Shown one piece after another: positions 51,246-62,128 of a stretch of DNA of 64,000 nt (its first letter is position 1; each line of letters opens with the position of its first letter). The translations under genes and the position numbers were made by a program. The notes under the pieces were generated by a model, which searched no databases, was not told the DNA's origin, and saw only the letters and a program-made list of their open reading frames with translations. Location of the stretch: positions 868,001-932,000 of the forward strand of contig JASISA010000041.1 of the NCBI GenBank assembly GCA_031771865.1. Reading direction: 5' to 3'. This DNA comes from Nothophaeocryptopus gaeumannii. Lineage: Eukaryota; Ascomycota; Dothideomycetes; Mycosphaerellales; Mycosphaerellaceae.

Positions 51246-52874
51246 ATGAATGGTGCGACATCCACTTCGACGTCTGTAGACGTGGCAATGGGCGGCAATA
51301 GCACTCTGCGCACACCTAACGGGACTCCACGAGAAGAGCAGGCGAGGAGCTTGACACGACCCAATGGCTCGCCTACTACTCCCTTGCAGACAATGGACTC
51401 CATCCAAAAGTCCACAACGGCACCGACAAAGACCGCGCGCGCGTCCAGAAAATACAAGCATACCTTCGCTGTCCATTCTCAAACTCGGCCGTCGATCTAC
51501 AGTTCAGATTCTACCGTACCCACATCGAGCCAAGGCTTCCGAAATCTAATGGGTCTTGTTATTGTTATATCAAACATCCGCTTGATGATGGACAATTTCA
51601 AGAAGTATGGCCTACTGGTCACCCTATCTGGATCCAAGGTGCAAGAGGGAGATTGGAAGTGGTTCGGGATACTCTACCTCCTCACTCCCTGCCATCTGCT
51701 GATCGCATACTGGATTGAGCTGGCTGCTGCGCGATACGCCATGGGCGTTGTCGCTCGTAAGAAGAGAGAAGGCGAGCGCCAGGCCGAGAAAATCATGGCA
51801 GAAGAGAGGCGCAAATCGCATAGTATCTTCTCCACTTGGTTCGCGATCAGCTCGTGCCATGCGCTGAACGCTACCATCATGTTGGCGTTCGCGACCTACA
51901 TGGTGTATTACCATATCCACAACCCAGGCCTTGGGGCGATCACAGAACTGCATGCAGTCATCGTATGGCTCAAGGTCTGTTCTTACGCCTTCACGAACCG
52001 AGATCTCCGCTCTTCGTATCTGAAATCAGACTCGGGCTCTTCTCTGCCAGAGCTGTACAAGGTCTGTCCATATCCGCAGAACATCAATATTGCCAACCTA
52101 TCATACTTCTGGTGGGCGCCCACTCTGGTTTATCAACCAGTATACCCTCGGTCTGACAAGCGTCGTTACGACTTCATTGCCAAACGAATTTGCGAATTCG
52201 TTATCCTTTGCGTCCTCATCTGGGTTGCCTGTGCACAATACGCAGTGCCGACGCTGAAGAACTCTCTGGATTCGATCGCATCGGTTCGCGGGTTTAACAT
52301 TCTCGAGCGCATCTTCAAGCTAAGCACCATCAGCCTCGTTTGCTGGCTGGCAGGATTCTTTGCGCTTTTTCAGTCCTTCCTCAATGCTCTCGCAGAGATC
52401 ATGAGGTTTGGTGATCGGGAATTCTATGGAGACTGGTGGAACAGTAATGATCTACGAAGCTACTGGACAAGCTGGAACAAACCGGTGACCCATTTCATGA
52501 AGCGACACATCTATGCTCCAATGGTTGGGCGAGGTGTTCCTCCTGTGCTGGCGCAGACGCTCACCTTCGTGTTTTCGGGGGTACTCCATGAGCTGCTGGT
52601 CGGCATTCCCACGCACAATCTTCTCGGGTTGGCATTCTTCGGAATGGTTGGTCAGATTCCGTTAATATTATTCACGGATATGATCAAACGCATTGGAGGC
52701 GATGGGCATAACTCGAGGCTGCTCGGCAACTGCACATTTTGGCTTACGTTCGTCATCTTTGGGCAACCCATTGCGGCGATGATGTACTTCTTTGCATGGC
52801 AAGCCAAGTTTGGGGACAGCAACAGACCGGAGTGGCCATTCGCGTTCGACGACGTGACAACAAAGTTGAAGTAG
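51246..52874 (+). CDS. Diacylglycerol O-acyltransferase, DGAT1-like (MBOAT)
   Basis: An intronless 542-residue membrane protein of the MBOAT superfamily. A disordered N-terminal tail of about 90 residues precedes about nine membrane segments. The signature FYGDWWN (residue 393 onward) and the catalytic His at residue 448 in SGVLHELLVG are both present. NLSYFWWAPTLVYQPVYPR, a conserved acyl-CoA/DAG region, also fits. DGAT1 enzymes make triacylglycerol from diacylglycerol and acyl-CoA in the endoplasmic reticulum. The related sterol acyltransferases (Are1/2) share the fold; the shortness of the N-terminal part and the FYGDWWN form favour the DGAT1 group. Confidence 0.9.
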   Translation: MNGATSTSTSVDVAMGGNSTLRTPNGTPREEQARSLTRPNGSPTTPLQTMDSIQKSTTAPTKTARASRKYKHTFAVHSQTRPSIYSSDSTVPTSSQGFRNLMGLVIVISNIRLMMDNFKKYGLLVTLSGSKVQEGDWKWFGILYLLTPCHLLIAYWIELAAARYAMGVVARKKREGERQAEKIMAEERRKSHSIFSTWFAISSCHALNATIMLAFATYMVYYHIHNPGLGAITELHAVIVWLKVCSYAFTNRDLRSSYLKSDSGSSLPELYKVCPYPQNINIANLSYFWWAPTLVYQPVYPRSDKRRYDFIAKRICEFVILCVLIWVACAQYAVPTLKNSLDSIASVRGFNILERIFKLSTISLVCWLAGFFALFQSFLNALAEIMRFGDREFYGDWWNSNDLRSYWTSWNKPVTHFMKRHIYAPMVGRGVPPVLAQTLTFVFSGVLHELLVGIPTHNLLGLAFFGMVGQIPLILFTDMIKRIGGDGHNSRLLGNCTFWLTFVIFGQPIAAMMYFFAWQAKFGDSNRPEWPFAFDDVTTKLK

Positions 52875-53426
52875 CTTTTCGACTTCGTGCGGCGAATGAA
52901 TACGGCTGTGGTGTTGATTCTGGTCCTGCTCAGCTTACCGCTAGCCTCCGGAATGCTTAAGGTGTCGGAGAAAATGGCAGACCATTTCTTCCAGGTGACG
53001 TGGCCTGGATACGCAAAGGATGTCTAGTGACCCGTGTAGTATTGCCTACTGCTATCAATGACAGTGACAGTCTTTCTATGGGTAGTGCTCATCTTCAATC
53101 GAGAATGTGCCTACACTCAACCCTACATGGCTTGCAAAGTGTGAGATGTAAGTGAGTCCAGACTTCCATCGAGCCAGACGGCGAGGGCCACTGGTGTACC
53201 AAGTACTGGCACGAGGCTTTGTCGTCCTTGTCTTCTGCTAATCTGTCAAGGGTATTTCGACTTGTGATATGGTAGCCTAGGTAATACTGAAACGCCGTAT
53301 TAGCCATTCTGTACGGAGAAGCCCTTTCAACAGCCGCTTAGGGTAGAGGCATGTGAAAGTCGAAAGTGAATCCGCCCCAGTGGCCCCACAATTGAAGTTG
53401 AGGATGGCGCAAGAGGACGATCGGCT

Positions 53427-53483
53427 ATCTGCAGGTGACCCTTCATTCTGAGTATCGAAGTCTATAGCGAAAGCTGCATCTTG
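53427..53483. repeat. 57-bp direct repeat, copy 1
   Basis: Identical to 53517-53573; the two starts are 90 bp apart with a 33-bp spacer. Each begins atctgcaggtgacc and ends agctgcatcttg. Confidence 0.95.
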
Positions 53484-53516
53484 GCATGCCGTCATTTGCC
53501 CGCCTTCCTGCCGACC

Positions 53517-53573
53517 ATCTGCAGGTGACCCTTCATTCTGAGTATCGAAGTCTATAGCGAAAGCTGCATCTTG
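53517..53573. repeat. 57-bp direct repeat, copy 2
   Basis: Second identical copy; the perfect identity argues for a recent local duplication. Confidence 0.95.
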
Positions 53574-54163
53574 CGGAAGTCCACTTCGAGAGCAATTCTT
53601 GGAGAGAGTAACATTGCAGGGGTTGGGAGAGATCTCGGCGCAAACCGAAGGCAAGCAGGCACAGACCAGGCAGGAGCGGCTTGAAACAGTCGCACGGGCT
53701 CCTTCCCTTGAAGTCCTGCTCCACGCACGAGACCATCCAAACAGGCCGCCCGACGCTTCTAAAAGTCTACTACCATCACCACCCGCAGCATTGCGTCACT
53801 ATCGATACCTCCAACACACGCGACTCATTCTCGCGCGCATACTGTACCGGTCGCGGACAACGAATACGCGCGCAGAAACCCATCAGCTTGCAGGTCCGGC
53901 GGCTCGCCACTCCGCAGCGACACCATCGCCCACCACCCGGTCTGCTCCGAGTCGCACCACCACCGAGCGACGCTGCACGACCACCACAGCCCCAACCCTC
54001 GCCGCCCACTCCTCTACACCCTCCGCCGCAGCAGGCGACCGGCGGCAGCGCAGGACCCAACGCGCGCGGCGCCCCATTTCCCAGCGGACCTCCGGCGCAT
54101 AACGCGGCAGTCACCTACGGATGAGTAGGCGGCTGTGGGAGCAGTAGCAGTGCGGCCAGAAAC

Positions 54164-57051
54164 ATGGCGCTCGCTCCTGCTAATGACAAGAAGAGAGTCA
54201 AGGTATACGAGCTGAAGAACAATGACTGGTACGATCGCGGCACCGGCTTCTGCATCGGCAGCGTCTTCAGTCCGCCCAACGCTCCGCCGGAGCAGCTCGA
54301 TGCGCGCATAGTCGTCACGAGCGAGGATGAACCTACGCGCACACTGCTGGAGACGCGCATTGCTAAAGACGATGGGTATCAGAAACAGCAGGAGACGCTG
54401 ATCGTGTGGACCGAAAGCAATGGCATAGATATGGCGCTGAGTTTTCAAGAGGCGGAGGGCTGTGCGATGATATGGGAATTCGTGAGTGATATTCAAGGGC
54501 GTCTCGTACCTGAAGACGGCATTTCAGACGATCTTCTGGATCCCATACACCCCATATCGCTACCCGAGCCGACGTTGGGGAGGCTGGAAGAGATCGTGGA
54601 TGCAATACGGACAACGTCAAATTCGCCGTCAGGGCGAGACGCGCTTTGCAAATTCATCATGCATCCTGAGCAGATGTACATCTTGAAGTTGGCGCCACTG
54701 ATAGAGGAGGCGGAGCGGCAACAATTCACGCAGGAGCTTCACCGACTGTGCACAATCATGAAGCACCTGATACTGCTCAACGACACGTCCATAATCGAGT
54801 TCATAGTGACGGATCAGGCGATTATGGGTGTCGTTGGCGCATTAGAGTGTAAGCGCAAGCGGAAGTGTGTATGCGCAGCCGGCAACCTGCTAACTTGAGT
54901 ACAGATGACCCTGACTTCCCATCACACCGCGCGAACCACCGCCAGTACCTCTCCGACACTTCAAAGTTTAAGGAGGTAGTGAAGATCGAGCATCCTGAGA
55001 TCAAGAAGAAGATTCACTATACCTACAGGTTGTTGTATCTGAAGGATGTGGTTCTAGCACGCATTCTTGACGACCCTACGTTTTCAGTGCTCAACAGTCT
55101 TATCTTCTTCCATCAAGTCGATATCGTCAATCACCTCCAATCGAACCAACAGTTCCTAAGGGAGCTTTTTGCAATTTTTGGCAACGACGAGAAGGACCCC
55201 GAGCGGAAGAAGCAAGGTGTGCTATTCATTCAGAACTGCTGCGCGGTCTCAAAGAACATTCAAGCACCGGCGCGAGCGCAGCTCTATCAAAACTTCATTC
55301 ACCATGGCCTTTTCGACGTCATCACCTTTGCGCTTCGACACCACGATGCTAGCGTCCGCGTGGCCGGAACCGATGTGCTGGTCTCATTGATTGACCATGA
55401 CGCGCATCTCGTGAGAAATCATATTATCAAGGCAATCCAGGAGAAGACCGTACCGCTCACAGATACTCTGATCGAGCTCCTGCTTGTGGAAGTTGACCTC
55501 GGCGTCAAGAGCCAGATGGCGGATGCGATCAAGATCTTGCTTGACCCGACTTCCAGCGCCGCGGGAATGGAGGTCTTGAACCGTCAGGGGAACGCGGATC
55601 TGATTGCGAAGCGCGGAATGGAACAGGGGCACCCTGGACCTCGATATCCCCCACAAGCGAATCAATTTATCCAGAACTTCTATGACGAGGGCGCAAAGCG
55701 ACTATTTCAGCCCCTGAAGGACCTGGAAGGCCGACAATCCATGCTTGGGCTGACCGTGCAGGAGACGAGTCTATACACGCATCTTGTCGAAGTTCTCTGT
55801 TTCTTCGTCCGACAACATGCGTACCAGAGCAAGCTGTTCATTCTCTCTGAGAATCTGCACTCACGCATAGCTCAGCTTCTTGCATGTCCGCAGAAGTACA
55901 TGAAGCTCATCGCGCTCAAGTGGTTCCGAGCCTGCATCGGGCTTCAAGATGAGTTTCACAACCGACAACTTATCCAGCATCGACTTTTTGAGCCCATACT
56001 GAATATCGTCTACGAGACCATGCCTCGGGATAATCTCCTGAACAGCTGCTGCTTAGAGCTGTTTGAGTATATTAAGCGCGAATCCATCAAGCAGCTCATC
56101 TACCATCTCTCCGAGTGCTATCGGGAGCGGTTAATGGGCATAACCTATGTTAACACCTTTCAAGGGATCGTCCAGAAATACGACCAGTATCAGAATCCAT
56201 ACATACCCACGAACGACGAGGGTGACACTAGCTTCACCACCGAGCCAGACACGCCGGATGCTTTCAGAGGGCGTATGATGAACGGAAGGCAGATGTTCAG
56301 CGGCTTAAAAGAGCCAGATGCGGACGAGGATGCGTACTTCAACACAGATGACGATGTCGATGGTGATCTCGGCGATGACGACGATATCGGTCTGCCGACA
56401 GCAGCAAACTCTCGGATTGGTCTGCCTAACGGACATGTCAGCCCGATGAAGCCGCTAGTCAACTATCCGGACGACGATGATGACGATATGGACATTCTGG
56501 CCAGCTCACCGGATCCATTGAAAGAGAAGAAGAGCTCAGACACTGAACCAGGTACGTCTACTGAGTCCCCAGATGGCGAGCGCGGGCGCAACAGAGAACC
56601 CCGAGTTGTAGACGGATCATCGCCGGAGCCACTGGCTACCAAGCGAAGAAGAGAGGAAGTGGACGATGATGATGATGAGCTGGGTAAGATGATGCGCGAG
56701 GGATCGGTCAAGCGACGAAATAGCTCGGTGTCTTCTGCCATGGGCAAGACGCAGCTAGATAGTGCTGGCGGGACTTTAGCGGTTGGCAGTCCGATGAGCG
56801 TGGCATATGATGAGAATGGCCCCGAGGATCTGGCAGTCGAAAGTCCGAAGAGCCAGTCGGCGAGTCCCGTAGCGGGAGGGCACGGGCATGGGCCTATGCT
56901 TAGAAGGAAGGGCAGCTTGAAGGTGAAGAATGAAGGCCCGGCCAATCCTGGGAGATACGCCATCAAGCCGATCAGTCTTTCGGGGCAAAAGGTGGAATCG
57001 TCAGACGATCAAAATACGAGCAATGGAGGTCGAAATGGAGATGGAGGGTAG
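54164..57051 (+). CDS. PP4 regulatory subunit 3 (Psy2/SMEK-like)
   Basis: Two exons (54164-54848 and 54905-57051) give 943 residues; the intron has a GTAAGC donor and a GTACAG acceptor. The N-terminus (VKVYELKNNDWYDRGTGFC) is an EVH1/Ran-binding-like domain. The SMK-1 region and armadillo-like repeats follow (for example KKIHYTYRLLYLKDVVLARI and QFLRELFAIFGNDEKDPE). The tail from about residue 670 is acidic and disordered, with runs such as DDDDDDMD and a nuclear basic patch (TKRRREE). Psy2 directs protein phosphatase 4 to targets in the DNA-damage response, replication restart and other signalling. Length and order match the family. Confidence 0.93.
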
Positions 57052-57290
57052 GACCAGACTCGGATTGATGGGAGGATTCCATCATTGCATGAAATACAGC
57101 GAAATGCTTTGGCTGGGGCCGTTGCAGCCGTCCCGCTTGACGAGAGGCCTGTGACCAGGGCCGACTAGGAATGGGTCTCGGCTTTGTAGAATGGATGCAA
57201 GACGCCGGCTTCGCGGGCGACTAAGCAGCAATCGACCCCGAAAGCGAGAACAACGTCTCGACAGAGAACAACGAGAGAACAACGCAGCCA

Positions 57291-57533
57291 ATGTCCAAAC
57301 GGCGGGACAACTCGAATCCCCTCGACGCCTTCGACTCGAACGTGGAGCTTCTCCAACTGAGAGCCAATGTTCACTGGCTGGCAAACAAGATCCGCAGAGA
57401 GACGCCCTTAGAAGATGGAGATTTCGACGACGACGAGCTCTTCTTGGATGAGAACCTATACGACGACGATGCCGAGATGGATGGGTTTGCGGATGAGTAC
57501 TGGGATATTGGTTCCCGGACAAGCTTCCTCTAA
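57291..57533 (+). CDS. Small acidic hypothetical protein
   Basis: An ATG-initiated frame of 80 residues. It starts SKRRDNSNPLDAF, has a short amphipathic helix (LQLRANVHWLANKIRRE) and a strongly acidic tail (DGDFDDDELFLDENLYDDD). No family is recognised. The gene is compact and lies just after Psy2, so it might be a real small protein or a chance frame. Confidence 0.35.
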   Translation: MSKRRDNSNPLDAFDSNVELLQLRANVHWLANKIRRETPLEDGDFDDDELFLDENLYDDDAEMDGFADEYWDIGSRTSFL

Positions 57534-58105
57534 ATACTGCAGATGGGCATGAGCGATATGAGAGTTTTGCCTTTCTTCTGGAACTTTTTTAGCGGTTTTC
57601 GGCCTGCCGAATTCTGAGGTCGAGGGCGGCATTCGATGTGCTTTTCTGCCGAGCGGACAGCGGGCGTCTTCTAGGCTGGCGGGCGACTACCAGAGATTAT
57701 GAGCGCAGCATTGTTTAACTTTGTATGAAGTGTATCATATAGCCACTGTGTGAAAAGTTGAATTGGGCGGAGAGCTCGAGAGGTCCAGGGACTTTCCAGT
57801 TCCTTCTAATTTCAATTTGATGCCGGCAGGTGAGGAAGGTGCGTCTGTACTACCTTCACCTGCTCCTGCTTCACTTTCACACGCAAACGCGGTGGATAGG
57901 CCCCCGCTAGTGGCTAGTGGCTGCAGTCTAAGACTTAGGATACCTCAAACGCACGGAGAGCGTCTCAAACTTTCAGACACTCAACGGCACGCGTACTCGC
58001 GCGTTGTCACCGCAAGACTTCTCTCACAATCGGACATCCGACAAGCCAAGCGCAACCTCAGGCAGCATTACAACATCCACCTTGACACACTCAACCGCCG
58101 CGAAC
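57534..58105. other. Intergenic stretch
   Basis: No gene seen; it contains the promoter and leader of the BTB gene. Confidence 0.5.
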
Positions 58106-58801
58106 ATGTCGCCCATGAGTGAATATCTCGACCAGCTCAACAGCCAATGCATCACAACCAAGGTCGGCACTGGAGACGACTACAGGGAGTTCCAGCTGCC
58201 AAAGGACACACTTTGTGACTCGTCCGAGTGGTTTAAGAATGCGCTGAAGGAGAATCGGTTTCGAGAGGGTCAGGAGCGCATGATCGAGCTGCCGGAAGAT
58301 CTACCGGAGGTGATCGAGGCATTCGCGTATTGGGCTCATAACGAGTGCCTCGCGTTCAACGAAGATTCCAATCAAGACGAGCGTGCCGCAAAAACGATTC
58401 TGTGCGCCCGATTTTGGATGTTTGGCGATCTATACCTCATGAGCAAATTACAAAATGCCGCCCTTCACCGGTTCTGTGCCCTGATGGACTTCGAAGACTA
58501 TGAAGGCAGCGACCGACCCAGCACTTGTTTCGTTGCTTGTTTCGCGTGCTTGAAAGCAGAGAGCCCACTCCGACTGCTCTTAACGGATAACCTCGTCCTG
58601 AGGCTACAGAATGCGAGGATGATGACGAGAATGAGCTGGACTTCGCTGGGTGTAAGGGGATTTTCAAATCCCTCCATGCTTCTGAGCGGGCTTACCATGA
58701 ACTTCCCCAAACCGACTTCCCTCGCTACAAGAAGCCGAGAATATTTCTCGACGTCTTACAGGTCGATACTGCGGACTCCGACAGCGATGATGATCCGTTG
58801 A
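58106..58801 (+). CDS. BTB/POZ domain protein with probable frameshift
   Basis: From the ATG at 58106 the frame gives MSPMSEYLDQLNS and then a BTB domain: FQLPKDTLCDSSEWFKNALKE, MIELPEDLPEVIEAFAYWAHN, AAKTILCARFWMFGDLYLM. Such proteins act as protein-binding adaptors, often with Cul3 ligases. From about residue 168 the frame changes quality: the +1 frame reads EDDDENELDFAGCKG and FPRYKKPRIFLDVL, then VDTADSDSDDDPLTTWG, which looks more like a real C-terminus than the frame used here. A missing G near 58612 would explain it. The stop at 58801 therefore probably reflects the shift, and the true protein may extend further. Confidence 0.6.
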   Translation: MSPMSEYLDQLNSQCITTKVGTGDDYREFQLPKDTLCDSSEWFKNALKENRFREGQERMIELPEDLPEVIEAFAYWAHNECLAFNEDSNQDERAAKTILCARFWMFGDLYLMSKLQNAALHRFCALMDFEDYEGSDRPSTCFVACFACLKAESPLRLLLTDNLVLRLQNARMMTRMSWTSLGVRGFSNPSMLLSGLTMNFPKPTSLATRSREYFSTSYRSILRTPTAMMIR

Positions 58802-59048
58802 CCACATGGGGTGGTAAGTGGTTTCGTCCAAACCGGCGTTGCGATGCCTGCGGCTTCTGGATTTCAAATATCGGCCCATCAAAGTGCTCAGTGGCACTGC
58901 CCTTTTCGCCCTTGACCATTGCCACTGACGCATGGTTTCGTCGACCAACGCAAGATGCCGCCTTGTGATATAGGCGACAGCTTTCCGAGCGACCTGACCC
59001 ACACAAAGACAAACGGAAGCGCTCCTACGACGTTAACATTAGGAGACA

Positions 59049-60795
59049 TGGTTCCGGTGTGCTGTGACTTCACGTCTACTGCGCCGGCCAGGCCATCGGC
59101 ATTTGGAGTGTATGCGGGCCATTGCATTGACGTGGGCATAAAAGTACGTACGGGCGAGGTAGGCTACCTAACCCCTCTTATTGAATCACCTGTTTTCGTG
59201 TCCTCTCCGCTCAGAGGGCCTTCATGTCCATTGAAACGAGAGAAAAGCTCGAAAAAGCCGTCGTATGAAGACGTGCAAAGACACAAAAAAGCAGGCGACT
59301 CTTGGATCGTGGTCCATGGCCAAGTCTACGATATGTCGGCGTTCGAACATCCAGGTGGATCTGCTATTCTAGTAAGTGCAGTCTAGAATAAGACCACGTC
59401 CAAGACTCTTAGGACTCAGCGAGATCGCGATGATACTTAAGCATGCGAATAGCGATGCGACTTCCGTCTCTTACGACTCCTGAAATCATCAAAGCGCCCT
59501 CATCAGAACAGAACATGGGCTACGTCGATCCGGGTAGCATGCCTCCTCAGGCTGAGCAGTCAATCGGGCAAGCCAATGAACTTCGACTTGATCCTGGCAA
59601 ACCAGATCTTTACAGCCTGATATCGGTACACGACTCCGAGGATGTCGCTCGGCAAACATACACACGAAAGGCTTACGCCTTCTATTCATCCGCCGCAACT
59701 CATCTCGTATCACATCAAGCGAATATGCAATGCCACAGGAAGCTGCTACTTCGACCTCGAGTATTGCGAAACGTCAAGGAAGTTAAGACAAATCGACGAA
59801 TACTAGGCTGCGATTCTAGTGCTCCGTTTTTTGTCAGTCCCGCGGCGATGGCCAGGCTGGCACATCCAGATGGGGAACTTGCGATAGCCAGGGGGTGCGG
59901 TGCCCAAGACATCATTCAAGGCGTGAGTAGAAATGGAGATGGACGTGGGCCATGACTGACAGTGATGCAGGTCTCCAGCAAAGCATCATATCCGCTCGCA
60001 AACATAGTGGAATCAGGATCTCCAGACCAGCCGTTCTTCCTCCAGCTCTACGTCAACTCAGAGCGGGAAAAGACAGAGCAATTGCTACCATATACCAAGG
60101 CCCTCGGCATCAAAGCCATCTTCGTCACTGTCGATGCTCAGGTGCCTGGGAAGCGAGAAGCTGACGAACGCATCGCTGCTGGGAACTTCGCAGCGGCCAT
60201 CAGCGGTGCAGTGGCGAGCAACGACAACAAAGGTGGAGGCTTGGGCCTAGTGATAGGAAAGTACATCGATCCGACACTGAGCTGGGAGGATCTCGCGTGG
60301 ATAAAGCGCACCTCTAACATCGCATTGGTACTAAAGGGCATACAGTGCGCTGCTGATGCTCGTAAAGCCGTCGAGTACGGTGCTGATGGGATTCTTCTCA
60401 GCAACCATGGAGGCCGATCACTCGATACGGTCCAACCAGCCATGATCACTCTGCTCGAGCTGCACAAGTCTTGTTCAGAGGTGTTTAACCAGCTAGGGGT
60501 CTATGTCGATGGCGGCTTCACTCGACGGACCGACATCCTCAAGGCAATCGCGCTTGGAGCCACAGCAGTTGGCATTGCCCGGCCTTGGCTGTATACTTTG
60601 AAATACGGGCAAGAAGGCATCGAGCACATGTGCGAGGTTCTCAAAGACGAGCTCATCACATCGATGAAGTTGTGTGGAATAACGGACATCGATCAAGCCC
60701 ATCCAGCTATGGTGAATACAGCTTTGTTGGAGCCGTTGGTCAGGAGTTCGGAGGAGCATCCTTGGATTAAATGGAAGCCGAAGGCTGGGTTGTAG
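59049..60795 (+). pseudogene. Cytochrome b5/FMN-dependent alpha-hydroxy-acid dehydrogenase (Cyb2-like), with frameshift
   Basis: The plan is that of flavocytochrome b2, an L-lactate dehydrogenase of the mitochondrial intermembrane space: a cytochrome b5 domain (SYEDVQRHKKAGDSWIVV, then FEHPGGSAIL with one haem-binding His), then an FMN-binding TIM barrel (SSAATHLVSHQANM, FVSPAAMARLAHPDGE, and LLSNHGGRSLD with the catalytic His and Arg). Three exon parts are clear: up to 59371, from about 59441 to 59922, and 59971-60795. After the second acceptor the cytochrome b5 tail (HANSDATS) is in one frame and the linker (TTPEIIKAPSS) in another; one missing base near 59478 would join them. The N-terminal exon structure is uncertain, so the start is provisional. 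Confidence 0.65.
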
Positions 60796-61125
60796 ATGAT
60801 ATGTAGGAATATATCAGCAACGAAGTAGTTCATGCCATGTGGTTTTCGAAACCCACATCAACTGCCGGGTGAAGTTCGCCTGAATGTATTGCCAGGCTGA
60901 GATGCTCCGTGAAAGTGAGTATCAACGGCCTTTTCTCTCTTCTGGACTTCACTCTCGACTCAACCTCGAAGAGAGCCTTGAAGTTTCGAGAGGAGACTAC
61001 GTTGCGTGGCCTTGTCATTGTGCTATCCGATCAGCGTTGCCCAGCGATTGTCTTCGCCCAAGCCAATGGGCTGTCTCTCTTCTAGCCAACTCCTACCACG
61101 AAAATCATACGACTGATCGGTAGAT
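60796..61125. other. Intergenic stretch
   Basis: No gene seen between the dehydrogenase and the truncated zinc-cluster fragment. Confidence 0.5.
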
Positions 61126-61500
61126 ATGTCGATATCTCATAAACGCAAGCGGAGCGAAGTGCTGAGTCTTTCGGAAGACAGACTGGAGACCAAAAAGCTC
61201 TCGGCTGCGTGTACAGCATGTCGGAAGCAAAAGGCAAGTCTGTGTCGCGGAGTAACTGTGAGTTTCATTTCTGATAGCTTATAAGATCAAATGCGAGATG
61301 CCAAACGAAGAAACTCCATGCTCAAGATGCAATCGCCGAGGACTCGATTGCATTCTCCACACAGCCGCAGCGACATCCTACGATAGACTATAGACAAGTG
61401 AGAATCCAGGGCAAAGACATATCAACCATCCACTCAACGCTAGAACGGATATGCGAACATCTCAACCTCGAGGTACCACAATCTCTCCTATCAGACTGAG
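61126..61500 (+). pseudogene. Truncated Zn2Cys6 transcription factor fragment
   Basis: The ATG at 61126 opens a basic head (KRKRSEVLSLSED), then the first half of a zinc cluster (ACTACRKQK). Following an intron-like gap ending TGATAG, a second half reads KCEMPNEETPCSRCNRRGLDC. The frame stops soon after at about 61390. A later stretch (ISTIHSTLERICEHLNLEVP) still resembles the region downstream of the zinc cluster in such factors, but in another frame and with early stops. The regulatory and C-terminal parts are absent, so this is a fragment. Confidence 0.65.
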
Positions 61501-61619
61501 ACAGCTCTACGCTGACTTTGGCGACATGTCGTTTTCAGACCCGCAGTTTCCCTTAATCACAAGAACACGATATCTATGCGACATTCGCATCTGCATCATC
61601 ATGGAATATCGTCGTACCC

Positions 61620-61752
61620 CAGTCAGGTCTGTTGGAGCGCCTGCCCTACTTTTCGCCATGGCACCAATCTGCTGCATCTCCTCTTCAGTTGGGACAAAGT
61701 TGTCCGAGAGGTTGGCAGAGATACGCTTCGGGTTGATGCTTTTCGGCATCAT
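61620..61752 (-). pseudogene. Aldo-keto reductase C-terminal fragment
   Basis: A minus-strand frame reads MPKSINPKRISANLSDNF and then PTEEEMQQIGAMAKSR, matching the C-terminal helices of aldo-keto reductases (PKS...RI..N...F...EEM..I..). No upstream barrel is found next to it. The fragment begins exactly where the DHDPS-like fragment loses similarity, so the two were joined by a rearrangement. Confidence 0.6.
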
Positions 61753-62128
61753 TCGTAATCGCTTTTGGGCAGTAACTCGGTGGGGGCCCAAAGTTCGCTC
61801 CAGCTGCAGCCGCATCGTCCACAAGCCTAAGTGTTTCGTTCGTTGACTGCCCACTGACACCAGCTGCCAAAGGAACTTCAGGTACACCAAGATCTGTTGC
61901 CAACTTCCTGGCAGTGCGAGTAATGTCAATTCTCTCTGCGCGAGAGAGCAGAGCAGCTTCTGCGGTTGAACCTTGTAGGACCAGGCCGTTGACGCCGCCG
62001 CGAATCAAATGCTGGAAGTACGTGTAAGATGCTTCGACGTCAAGCTGTTGTCGAGGCGTGTCTTTGTATAATGAGACAACGGGGCACCAGACACCTGCGG
62101 GCACTGCTGTTGGCCAGGTAGTAGACAT
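61685..62128 (-). pseudogene. Truncated DHDPS/KDG-aldolase-family enzyme
   Basis: From the ATG at 62128 the frame gives the N-terminal half of a dihydrodipicolinate synthase-family barrel: AGVWCPVVSLYKDTPR, HLIRGGVNGLVLQGSTAEAALLS with the GST(A/G)E phosphate-binding motif, VPLAAGVSGQSTNETLRLV, and PPPSYCPKAITND. The rest of the barrel, including the catalytic Lys strand, is missing; after ITND the sequence switches to an aldo-keto reductase tail. Family enzymes make or cleave 2-keto acids through a Schiff base, so this piece cannot be active. Confidence 0.7.

Larger units (their letters stand above)
52875..54163. other. Intergenic region with a direct repeat
   Basis: About 1.3 kb without a convincing gene. 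It contains a 57-bp perfect direct repeat and, near 53890-54100, a C/G-rich stretch that is probably the 5' leader of the Psy2 gene. Confidence 0.45.

Noticed and set aside
56463..56966. Minus-strand frame opposite the Psy2 tail
   Set aside because: Antisense to an acidic low-complexity region; Ser runs come from GAT/GAC repeats.
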